From the NCBI GenBank assembly GCA_013204495.1, contig JABMNQ010000062.1, positions 1-6,775 of the forward strand: a DNA stretch of 6,775 bases. Reading direction: 5' to 3'. Positions 1 through 4,872 of this stretch are shown here, piece by piece (position 1 is the stretch's first letter; every line of letters begins with the position of its first letter). Origin of the DNA: Candidatus Pelagibacter sp. (GTDB taxonomy: Bacteria > Pseudomonadota > Alphaproteobacteria > Pelagibacterales > Pelagibacteraceae). The position numbers and the translations under genes are program-made. The notes under the pieces are model-generated. The model did no database searches, was not told the DNA's origin, and was given only the letters and a program-made list of their open reading frames with translations.

Positions 1-62
1 ACAATAAATGAATCTAATGTAACACTAATAGCTAAAATTATGTTTAAAAAAATACCCACCAA
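1..62 (-). CDS. N-terminal fragment of a membrane protein, possibly MntP/YtaF-like cation transporter
   Basis: The minus strand is open from about position 62 to the left edge, after a stop codon. It begins with TTG (60-62) or GTG (57-59), and no ATG is available. The visible peptide is VGIFLNIILAISVTLDSFI, one hydrophobic helix ending in a Leu-Asp-Ser-Phe motif. A first helix of the form 'LLAIALSLDAF' is typical of the MntP/YtaF group of small cation exporters, so that is the best guess. Only 20 codons are visible, there is no clear Shine-Dalgarno sequence, and AT-rich DNA easily gives hydrophobic frames, so both the gene and the family are tentative. Confidence 0.35.
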   Translation of the reverse strand, partial: MVGIFLNIILAISVTLDSFI

Positions 63-76
63 ATGTTAACTATAAT

Positions 77-175
77 TTAATAACTTAAATGTAAATTTAA
101 TTTTTTTGGATCATTATCTATTATTTTTAACTCATCATCCATCATGGGGACAGAGTCAAATAAAAATTTGTTTAT
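77..175 (-). pseudogene. Short protein-like open frame, possible gene remnant
   Basis: This minus-strand frame of about 32 codons ends in TAA at 77-79. Its only ATG codons are the tandem pair at 143-145 and 140-142, giving a 22-residue peptide that starts MMDDELKIIDNDPKKLNLHL. The open frame extends upstream of the ATG with FLFDSVP, so it looks more like the C-terminal end of a decayed gene than a complete gene. It shows an acidic and lysine-rich, soluble composition. I do not recognise it, and chance is a real alternative. Confidence 0.2.
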
Positions 176-327
176 TTACTTTGTTGCAAAATAAGGATTA
201 TAGAAGCATGATCTGAGGCACCAGGTAACAGAACGCCCCTAAAAAAATTCTCATAGTAGGATGTAGTTTGTGAGGATAAACCAAATAACTGGTTGAGGCA
301 TTTTGCACATGCAAGTGACAATATTGG
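172..327 (-). other. Open minus-strand frame of 51 codons lacking ATG, opposite repeat copy 1
   Basis: Between a stop codon at 328-330 and TAA at 172-174 the minus strand stays open for 51 codons. The only plausible start is TTG at 319-321 (49 residues), with no visible ribosome binding site. Its C-terminal part reads GVLLPGASDHASIILILQQ, which looks like real protein. Related but stop-interrupted readings occur opposite copy 2 (NHAFIILIL then a stop) and, after a frameshift, copy 3 (EHSFKIFIL then a stop). It may be a decayed or spurious ORF that travels with the repeat. I do not recognise a family. Confidence 0.22.
178..239 (+). repeat. Dispersed intergenic repeat, copy 1
   Basis: This is the most complete copy of a repeat of about 60 bp that recurs at 2434-2490 and 2981-3041. 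The core CAAAATAAGGATTATARAAG is shared almost exactly with copy 2 (four differences over about 36 bases). The 3' part around GTAACAGAACGCC is shared with copy 3 (GTAACAAAACACC). All copies lie between genes and have the same orientation. The plus-strand frame reads LLQNKDYRSMI followed by a stop. The minus-strand frame is also protein-like, so it is open whether the repeat is a non-coding element or a worn gene fragment. Confidence 0.7.
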
Positions 328-354
328 TTATATTAAAAGTATGTAGTTTTTCTA

Positions 355-382
355 TTGTTTGATTAATTTAATAATCAAACAA
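355..382 (+). promoter_or_regulatory. Perfect 11-bp inverted repeat before the ribosome binding site
   Basis: The left arm TTGTTTGATTA (355-365) and the right arm TAATCAAACAA (372-382) are perfect complements around a 6-base loop. The right arm ends directly at the AAGG of the ribosome binding site (382-385) for the gene starting at 391. It could be a repressor operator (dyad symmetry) or a leader hairpin that holds the binding site at its base. A terminator is unlikely, because no T run follows and the stem is AT-rich. Confidence 0.5.
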
Positions 383-390
383 AGGAAAAT

Positions 391-597
391 ATGAAAAAAA
401 TAGTAATAACGTTATTCTTAGTACTTTTTACAAGTTCAGTTTATGCAGGTTCATGTCCAATGATGGTTCAGAGCTTAGATGATAAAATTGCAGAAGCACA
501 AACACTAAGAGATCAAGGTAAAGCAGCACACGATGCTGGTGATCATGCAAAATCAGAAGAGTTATTAAATAAAGCTATGGAGCTTTTTAAAAGTTAG
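391..597 (+). CDS. Small exported helical protein, 68 aa, TPR-like
   Basis: The product is a 68-residue precursor. Residues 1-19 form a classical signal peptide: Met-Lys-Lys, a hydrophobic core (IVITLFLVLF), then a Ser-Val-Tyr-Ala cleavage site before Gly20. The mature part is about 49 residues with a single Cys22 and two amphipathic helices separated by DAGDH. The second half (DAGDHAKSEELLNKAMEL) has the Gly and Ala spacing of one tetratricopeptide unit, so it is probably a helical hairpin in the periplasm that binds a partner. Cys22 does not sit in a proper lipobox, so a lipoprotein is less likely. The AAGGA ribosome binding site lies 4-5 bases before the ATG and supports this start. The gene stands alone, preceded by an 11-bp inverted repeat and followed by a possible structured RNA. 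Specific function unknown. Confidence 0.85.
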   Translation: MKKIVITLFLVLFTSSVYAGSCPMMVQSLDDKIAEAQTLRDQGKAAHDAGDHAKSEELLNKAMELFKS

Positions 598-607
598 TAT
601 AAAAAAA

Positions 608-680
608 CGGCCTTGGCACTGTGCTGAGGGGACCCTTCTAGGCTACGATCATACACATAACAGTTCGTAGCTTGGTCTGG
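608..680 (+). ncRNA. Candidate structured RNA with two stable hairpins, class unknown
   Basis: This stretch is GC-richer than its surroundings. Hairpin 1 pairs CCUUGGCA (611-618) with UGCUGAGG (622-629): 8 bp with a CUG loop. Hairpin 2 pairs CUAGGCUACGA (638-648) with UCGUAGCUUGG (665-675): 11 bp with a 16-base loop. Each stem contains two G-U pairs that become C-A mismatches on the other strand, so the structure favours a plus-strand transcript. It lies between the 68-aa gene (stop at 597) and the DUF1476 gene (ATG at 739), so it could be a 3' UTR element, a free small RNA or a 5' leader. It lacks a T tract after the last stem, and I could not match it to a known riboswitch, 6S, SRP, RNase P or tmRNA. 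Confidence 0.45.
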
Positions 681-738
681 TATTTTGATGTCTTAAAATA
701 TATTTAATGATAAGATAAATTAATTAAAATTTAAAATT

Positions 739-1053
739 ATGAGTTCATTTGACGATAGAAAAAAAGGCTTTGAAAGTAAATTTGCCCACGATGAAGAGAC
801 ATTATTTAAAATTAATGCAAAAAGAAATAAATTTTTAGGTGAATGGGTTGCAGATAAATTAAAGAAAACTGATAAAGATAAAGAAGATTATATTTTAGAA
901 GTAATAAAATCAGATATGCTCGAACCTGGAGATGAAGATGTTTTTAGAAAAGTTAAAAACGATTTATCACAAGGTGGTTTTGATAACATAGACGAAGAAA
1001 TTAGAAACAAAATGAATGAATTTATGGAGACTGCAAAAAAAGCTGCTTTGTAA
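739..1053 (+). CDS. DUF1476 family protein, F1-ATPase inhibitor zeta subunit
   Basis: The 104-residue product matches the alphaproteobacterial DUF1476 family along its whole length. It has N-terminal SSFDDRKKGFESKFAHDEE, then FKINAKRNKFLGEWVADKL (about residues 23-41), the GDEDVFRKV block (about 63-71) and a helical C-terminus. The Paracoccus member (zeta subunit) binds F1-ATPase in the cytoplasm and blocks ATP hydrolysis, with the N-terminal segment acting as the inhibitory part. The length equals that of the Paracoccus protein. There is no clear Shine-Dalgarno sequence (the leader is only A and T), but the start is fixed by the conserved N-terminus. In many Alphaproteobacteria this gene sits near purine-synthesis genes; here it stands alone, after a possible structured RNA and converging with the J-domain gene. 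Confidence 0.96.
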   Translation: MSSFDDRKKGFESKFAHDEETLFKINAKRNKFLGEWVADKLKKTDKDKEDYILEVIKSDMLEPGDEDVFRKVKNDLSQGGFDNIDEEIRNKMNEFMETAKKAAL

Positions 1054-1062
1054 AAAAACTTC

Positions 1063-1087
1063 GCCTTAACAACTAACAGGCATTTTT
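1063..1087 (+). terminator. Weak candidate terminator between convergent genes
   Basis: GCCT (1063-1066) can pair with AGGC (1078-1081) around an 11-base loop, followed directly by ATTTTT. The stem is only 4 bp, so this is weak. It lies 10 bp after the DUF1476 stop codon and before the end of the convergent J-domain gene, where a terminator is expected. Confidence 0.25.
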
Positions 1088-1134
1088 ATACCAAAAATGA
1101 CTATCCCTATAAACTTTTTCGTTTTGTATAAAAT

Positions 1135-1881
1135 TTACTTTTGATTCATTTTTTTAATTTGATCAAAAGCAGAGTTAATAGCCCTCATTTTTTTTTTACT
1201 TTCTTCAATCACTTCTATGGGCACTCCTTTATTCATTAATATATCAGGATGGTGCTCTTTTGAAAGTTGAAGGTATTTTTTTCTGATAGTTACAAAATCA
1301 TCGTTAGAACTACAACCTAATACTATATAAGGATTCAACTTATCAGAACTTTTTCTTGACTCCTTAATCCCTTCAAATTGACTTTCACTTAAACCAAAAA
1401 TTTTTGCAATATCTCTTATCATTGTGATTTCAGAGTCGGACACATTGCTAATCGAGAATCCAACTTCAAAGTCTGCTTCTGCAATATAAAACAATGTGTT
1501 GATGACCTCGACTAGAACCACAGGATTATTTTTATAAATTTGTCCTATCTGTTGGGCGTAAGGTTCATAGCCAAGTGAGTCTTCTTTGGCTTTGTTAAAT
1601 ATTTCTCCAACCTGATCCATTTCATGTTCAGGAATTTTTAATTTATTCTTTATGGCAATTAATTCTTTTTTTGAGACATGTCCATCAGCTTTAGCTAACT
1701 TCGCTGTTAGAATAATTAGAGCAATAGCAAAAATTTGCTGAGGGGGAGGAAAATTTTGTTGAGAACCTGATCTTCGAGCCGACGAAATTCTGCCTCCAAC
1801 CATTGAACCTATTAGAGCTCTAATAGGTCCGGCAAATGTAAAACCAACAAGGCCACCGATAAGACTACCCCATATACTCAT
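1135..1881 (-). CDS. DjlA-like co-chaperone with TerB-like and J domains
   Basis: The 248-residue protein has three parts. Residues 1-36 are a Gly-rich hydrophobic segment (WGSLIGGLVGFTFAGPIRAL) that probably inserts into or touches the membrane. Residues about 50-175 form an all-helical TerB/DjlA-N domain with the typical AKADGHVSKKE block at 63-73; Asp66 and Glu73 are the usual acidic positions. Residues about 182-246 are a C-terminal J domain opening with NPYIVLG and carrying the HPD tripeptide at 211-213, which stimulates the ATPase of DnaK. It should therefore recruit DnaK to the inner membrane, as DjlA does in E. coli. The upstream AGAAGAA is a modest ribosome binding site. Its ATG overlaps the stop of a 29-codon ORF in an ATGA arrangement, which suggests translational coupling. 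Confidence 0.92.
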   Translation of the reverse strand: MSIWGSLIGGLVGFTFAGPIRALIGSMVGGRISSARRSGSQQNFPPPQQIFAIALIILTAKLAKADGHVSKKELIAIKNKLKIPEHEMDQVGEIFNKAKEDSLGYEPYAQQIGQIYKNNPVVLVEVINTLFYIAEADFEVGFSISNVSDSEITMIRDIAKIFGLSESQFEGIKESRKSSDKLNPYIVLGCSSNDDFVTIRKKYLQLSKEHHPDILMNKGVPIEVIEESKKKMRAINSAFDQIKKMNQK

Positions 1882-1967
1882 ATTTGTTCTTCTGTTAAAG
1901 ACACCACAGAAAATACTGTATTAGACCACAACAACCCCGCAACCACTATCAAAATCACCTTCTTCAT
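1878..1967 (-). CDS. Short ORF encoding a signal peptide, overlapping the J-domain gene start
   Basis: This 29-codon ORF reads MKKVILIVVAGLLWSNTVFS and then VVSLTEEQI and a stop. The first 20 residues are a textbook Sec signal peptide with a cleavage site after Val-Phe-Ser. It has a good ribosome binding site (GAAGG just before the ATG), better than that of the gene it overlaps. Its TGA shares ATGA with the ATG of the J-domain gene. What would remain after cleavage is only 9 residues. It may be the stub of a larger exported protein whose body was deleted, kept because it drives translation of the next gene, or a true leader peptide. Confidence 0.55.
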   Translation of the reverse strand: MKKVILIVVAGLLWSNTVFSVVSLTEEQI

Positions 1968-1973
1968 ACCTTC

Positions 1974-2096
1974 ATGATACCTGATATTGGATACAGAGTC
2001 TTTGATGTATTAGGATTAGTTTTTATGGGTCAATTGTCTTTAATTCCAGTTGCCCATTGCTTTGTGGCGGTAGCTAGACGTTTTTTTATTAATTGA
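1974..2096 (+). CDS. Possible 40-aa hydrophobic small protein, doubtful
   Basis: An open frame of 40 codons starts with ATG at 1974 and reads hydrophobic through MGQLSLIPVAHCFVAVARR, with one possible membrane helix (about residues 11-34). An internal ATG at 2025 has a weak upstream AGGA and would give 23 residues. The first ATG has no ribosome binding site on this strand, because the bases there serve as the binding site of the divergent minus-strand ORF. It is at least as likely to be chance or decay in this gene-poor stretch. I do not recognise the sequence. Confidence 0.22.
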   Translation: MIPDIGYRVFDVLGLVFMGQLSLIPVAHCFVAVARRFFIN

Positions 2097-2155
2097 TAAA
2101 AAAATGATAAATTAATAAACCAAAAAATAATGACACATGTTGGATTCCTTTTAAA

Positions 2156-2363
2156 TCAGATTTTAGAAAATTTTTTTAGGTACACTTTATCAATATTGGA
2201 TCTATACCACTTATCTAAATCGACATTCATTATAAAATATTATCAAAAAACTCTAGAATTGACCATTTGATTTTCATCTTTATCTTGTTCAAAAATACGG
2301 TTTACCACATCACCAACAGCTACTTATATTTACCCCAAGTAATATGCTACCACCCTCTTTCAT
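2156..2363 (-). pseudogene. Decayed coding sequence in three frames
   Basis: Read on the minus strand, three protein-like pieces follow each other in different frames. They are a 17-codon piece with KEGGSILLGVNISS (2310-2363), then VAVGDVVNRIFEQDKDENQ and a few more residues ending in a stop (2243-2323), then MNVDLDKWYRSNIDKVYLKK to a stop (2156-2230). Their composition (mixed charged and aliphatic residues, few low-complexity runs) is more like protein than the AT-rich background. The overlap of the first two looks like a frameshift. I cannot name the parent gene. The rest of 1968-2534 shows nothing further apart from the small ORF at 1974-2096 and repeat copy 2. Confidence 0.3.
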
Positions 2364-2433
2364 TTATATAATATAAAAATATTGGATGTAATACAGGTGT
2401 AATTTCCTTCAATCTTTTGATTTTTGCAAAAGC

Positions 2434-2490
2434 AACTTTGCTACAAAATAAGGATTATAAAAGCATGATTTGGACATCCCTAATAAAAAG
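2434..2490 (+). repeat. Dispersed intergenic repeat, copy 2
   Basis: The 5' part matches copy 1 (178-239) with four substitutions over about 36 bases (ACTTTGCTACAAAATAAGG and the following ATTATAAAAGCATGAT). The 3' part is only loosely similar. In the plus frame this copy is open: FNLLIFAKATLLQNKDYKSM, then on to a stop near 2567. Three of the four differences from copy 1 fall in codons that leave the residue unchanged in that frame, which favours a coding past. The pattern F-x-KA-x-L-x5-Y-x2-MI is loosely like the helix of NADAR/DUF1768 proteins, but that is a weak guess. It lies about 45 bp before the membrane-protein gene at 2535. Confidence 0.65.
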
Positions 2491-2534
2491 ATCATACACA
2501 ATTCTCTACTTTGCTAAATTTATAATTACTTATA

Positions 2535-2876
2535 ATGTGGGATTTTATGATAATAAAAAAATATATTGATGACATTCCATTAATAGCTTTTTATGGTCTT
2601 ATTACATTTATATCTCTAGGTATTTCATTGGAATTTTTAGAGTGGGCAATCAATTATTCTTTTTGGGAAGGCACTTTAGGCATCATGTACATGTCACTAA
2701 ACATGTTTCAAAAATTATTAGTGTTATGGTTTTTAGGTATACCTCTTTATTTTTTAAAAAAAAAAAATAAACTCATAATTACGTTAAAAATTCTACTTTA
2801 TGATAATGAAATGATTGCTGAAAATCTCTTCAAAAAAAATTTACCAAAAAAAGAGACACCAGTGATTATCAATTGA
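2535..2876 (+). CDS. Two-helix inner-membrane protein of unknown function
   Basis: The 113-residue product has two clear membrane helices, about residues 14-34 (IPLIAFYGLITFISLGI) and 47-75 (LGIMYMSLNMFQKLLVLWFLG). They are joined by a short loop rich in aromatic and acidic residues (EFLEWAINYSFWEG). A Lys-rich tail follows (KKKNK at 75-79), which by the positive-inside rule puts both ends in the cytoplasm. The C-terminal 35 residues are soluble. ATG at 2535 has no ribosome binding site. ATG at 2547 (Met5) has GGGA four bases upstream and may be the real start. A run of 12 A (2756-2767) encodes the Lys cluster, and one base gained or lost there would end the protein right after helix 2. I do not recognise the family. 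Confidence 0.65.
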   Translation: MWDFMIIKKYIDDIPLIAFYGLITFISLGISLEFLEWAINYSFWEGTLGIMYMSLNMFQKLLVLWFLGIPLYFLKKKNKLIITLKILLYDNEMIAENLFKKNLPKKETPVIIN

Positions 2877-2929
2877 TATATGGTAAAATAAATTAGATTC
2901 ATTACTGGTGACTAAATTTACTTGGTAAC

Positions 2930-2946
2930 ATTTGGGCCAAATTTTT
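2930..2946 (+). terminator. Small candidate terminator after the membrane-protein gene
   Basis: ATTTGG (2930-2935) and CCAAAT (2937-2942) form a near-perfect dyad; as RNA, a 5-bp stem with a GGC loop followed by TTTTT. The stem is short and AT-rich, so termination would be weak. It lies 54 bp after the stop of the gene ending at 2876. Confidence 0.3.
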
Positions 2947-2980
2947 GAAGGCTAATTTAAATTGATCACATATTAAACTA

Positions 2981-3041
2981 AATTTATTACAAAATAAAAA
3001 TTTTAAAAGAATGCTCATGGAGTGCAAAGTAACAAAACACC
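2981..3041 (+). repeat. Dispersed intergenic repeat, copy 3
   Basis: This divergent copy matches copy 1 over nearly the whole length: TTATTACAAAATAAAAATT against TTGTTGCAAAATAAGGATT, and GTAACAAAACACC against GTAACAGAACGCC. The spacing between the two blocks is kept to within one base. In the plus frame it is open and reads LLQNKNFKRMLMECK, parallel to LLQNKDYRSMI of copy 1. It sits between two convergent genes. Confidence 0.6.
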
Positions 3042-3120
3042 AATACTTCCAATGTAATAAACTAGTCAATTTAATACTTTAAAAAGTTAAACAATTTCAC
3101 ACAAAACAAGTATATAATTT

Positions 3121-4020
3121 TTATTTATTTTTTTGTAATTGATAAATAGAGACAAAATTTTTTTTCTTAGGCAGTGGAATTATAATTGGTATGTTTTTAC
3201 ATCTAGGCACCAAAGACTTCTTACCAATAATTATATTTTTTTCATAATTATCAAAATTAGTGTCGTGATGAGGATTTCCGTCATCAATTATAGGCCATGC
3301 ATCACAAGCACGATAACCAAACAAAATTAAAGGTCTGCTACTATTCATATGGTTAAGGCCAGATGAATGAATTGTTCTACAATGAAAAAAAACAACCGTC
3401 CCTGCTGAGCCCGTTAAAGTTACACTTTTATTTATATTAATTTTATTTTTTCTAGTGTTTATTTTACCATTAAAATAATGGTCTTTTCCATGGTGACTCA
3501 AAACAGATAATTTATGGGAACCAGAAATTACTTTTAAGGGTCCAATTTTTTCACCACAATCTTCTAAATAAATTCCTACTGTAACTAAATCATCGTTAGT
3601 ATGAGGATAGAAAGCCCAATCTTGATGCCACTCAATTTCACTTCCTTTTTTTTTATTTGGTAATTTAAAGTTTAATTTCCCTAGATGAAATCTCACAGAT
3701 CCACCAATTAATTTTTTAACTATAGAAATAATTTTTTTATTTCTTGAAAGATTAAAAAATAACTTATGATTATTTTGTGGATTGTTTAATCTTAATATTT
3801 CTTTATTTTTTGATGAATTATTATTATAAACAAAATGGAAATTGTTAAATGTTTGAGCTCCACCTTGGTCATTAATTTTTATTTTTTTACTCTTCTCAAC
3901 AGTGACAATCTTATAAATTAATTTATTAATTTTATTAATTTCTTTAATTGGAATAAGATTATTTTTTATTAAATAACCTTTTTTTTTATAATATTTAACA
4001 TCATTAGCTTTAATGCTCAT
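3121..4020 (-). CDS. Phytanoyl-CoA dioxygenase (PhyH) family Fe(II)/2-oxoglutarate oxygenase
   Basis: The 299-residue protein has the PhyH double-stranded beta-helix. The first iron ligands are His132 and Asp134 in EWHQDWAFYPH, followed by the family segment GPLKVISGSHK (160-170). The second His is His218 in CRTIHSSGLN, and Arg229 (SSRPLIL) should hold the 2-oxoglutarate carboxylate. All catalytic residues are present, so it should hydroxylate a small organic substrate in the cytoplasm while turning 2-oxoglutarate into succinate. The substrate is unknown; the family acts on acyl-CoAs, ectoine and many other compounds. It follows the SDR gene by 3 bp and is surely in the same operon. It is unusually rich in Lys (about 43) and Asn (about 35 by hand count), concentrated in the N-terminal half, which suggests strong AT drift or a different origin from its neighbour. 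Confidence 0.9.
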   Translation of the reverse strand: MSIKANDVKYYKKKGYLIKNNLIPIKEINKINKLIYKIVTVEKSKKIKINDQGGAQTFNNFHFVYNNNSSKNKEILRLNNPQNNHKLFFNLSRNKKIISIVKKLIGGSVRFHLGKLNFKLPNKKKGSEIEWHQDWAFYPHTNDDLVTVGIYLEDCGEKIGPLKVISGSHKLSVLSHHGKDHYFNGKINTRKNKININKSVTLTGSAGTVVFFHCRTIHSSGLNHMNSSRPLILFGYRACDAWPIIDDGNPHHDTNFDNYEKNIIIGKKSLVPRCKNIPIIIPLPKKKNFVSIYQLQKNK

Positions 4021-4023
4021 TGA

Positions 4024-4791
4024 TTAGGTCCATCCACCATCAACAATAATGCTTTGTGAGGTAATCATCTTGCTCTCATCTGATGCTAAAAAAAGAGCTG
4101 CATTTGAGATATCTTGCGGTTGAACTTTATCAGGTAAACACTGTCCTTCTTTAATTTTTTTTTCTCCTTCTTCATCTAAGTGTTGCTCAATTTGTTTTTT
4201 GGTCATTGTCCAGCCAGGAACTAAGGTATTAACTCTTATTTTATTTTTACCAAATCTTCTTGCAAGTCCATTTGTTAATCCGTGCATTGATGATTTAAAA
4301 ATTCCATACAAAACTGTTTTTTCATTTTTTCTCATCCATCCAATAGAACCAAGGTTAATTATAGAGCCAGAACCTAATCTTATCATGCCTTCAATGACTG
4401 CTTTGATGGCGAATACATGAGGTCTTAAGTTAGTTTGATATTCCCATTCAAAATATTCATGCGTCATATCTTTAAAATCATGTCTTTCATCATTTGCAGC
4501 ATTATTTACAAGAATTTCAATATCTCCTATTGATTTAATACAGTTTTCGATAGATGCCTCTAACATCTTTAAGTCTGTGATATCACACTTATAAAATTTA
4601 GGTTTAAAACTACAGTTTTTAAGTTTTTCAATTAATTCATTAGCCGATTTCTCATTTCTACCAACAAAAGCAACTTTAGAACCTTGTTTTGCAAAAGCTT
4701 CAACAAAATCTGCCCCAATACCAGAGCTTCCACCAAGTATAAATACAGCCTTGTCTTTTAATGAGGGATAAATTGCTGATTTATTATTCAT
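4024..4791 (-). CDS. Short-chain dehydrogenase, xylose/galactose 1-dehydrogenase-like
   Basis: This is a complete classical SDR of 255 residues. The nucleotide-binding motif GGSSGIG is at 20-26, NNAAN at 96-100, catalytic Asn121, Ser149 (NLGSIGW), Tyr162 and Lys166 (YGIFK). Arg45 after the second strand (FVGRNEK) and no acidic residue there suggest NADP(H). The N-terminal AIYPSLKDK, the NDERH after the NNAA motif, the GQCLPDKVQPQDIS stretch and the closing IIVDGGW resemble the Caulobacter D-xylose dehydrogenase XylB group. A sugar or polyol dehydrogenase is therefore the best guess, but related SDRs act on many alcohols. It is first in an operon with the PhyH gene. A TATAAT box lies about 43 bp upstream of its ATG. 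Confidence 0.92.
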   Translation of the reverse strand: MNNKSAIYPSLKDKAVFILGGSSGIGADFVEAFAKQGSKVAFVGRNEKSANELIEKLKNCSFKPKFYKCDITDLKMLEASIENCIKSIGDIEILVNNAANDERHDFKDMTHEYFEWEYQTNLRPHVFAIKAVIEGMIRLGSGSIINLGSIGWMRKNEKTVLYGIFKSSMHGLTNGLARRFGKNKIRVNTLVPGWTMTKKQIEQHLDEEGEKKIKEGQCLPDKVQPQDISNAALFLASDESKMITSQSIIVDGGWT

Positions 4792-4833
4792 AATTTATTT
4801 AATACATTTACATATAAACTTAAATTACAAGTT

Positions 4834-4839
4834 ATTATA
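4834..4839 (-). promoter_or_regulatory. Candidate -10 box for the SDR-PhyH operon
   Basis: The minus strand reads TATAAT exactly here, preceded by GGGCT. This would give a leader of roughly 35 bases before the SDR start at 4791. No good -35 hexamer lies at 17 bases (TTCTAT is found there; TTGATA is present but at only 12 bases). TATAAT arises easily by chance in DNA this AT-rich. Confidence 0.4.
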
Positions 4840-4872
4840 AGCCCGAATCAATATCAATAGAAGTTTTTTCAT

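Noticed and set aside
303..314. Dyad TTGCACATGCAA
   Set aside because: The 2-base loop rules out an RNA hairpin, and one 5-bp dyad with no second copy is expected by chance.
600..629. Rho-independent terminator for the minus strand (hairpin followed by TTTTTTT)
   Set aside because: On the minus strand the stem has two C-A mismatches, and no minus-strand gene ends here. The plus-strand fold is better, so it was scored as a structured RNA.
1063..1081. Possible integron attC-like site (GCCTTAAC...AACAGGC)
   Set aside because: The core boxes do not match RYYYAAC/GTTRRRY, the stem is only 4 bp, and there is no cassette or integrase.
2130..2270. 46-codon plus-strand ORF after the hydrophobic small ORF
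   Set aside because: It has no ribosome binding site and low-complexity Leu/Ile/Tyr content, and it lies opposite better protein-like fragments on the minus strand.
3139..3330. 63-codon plus-strand ORF
   Set aside because: It lies entirely inside the PhyH gene on the other strand, has low-complexity content and no ribosome binding site.
4199..4420. 73-codon plus-strand ORF
   Set aside because: It is a shadow of the SDR gene, which has all catalytic motifs on the minus strand.
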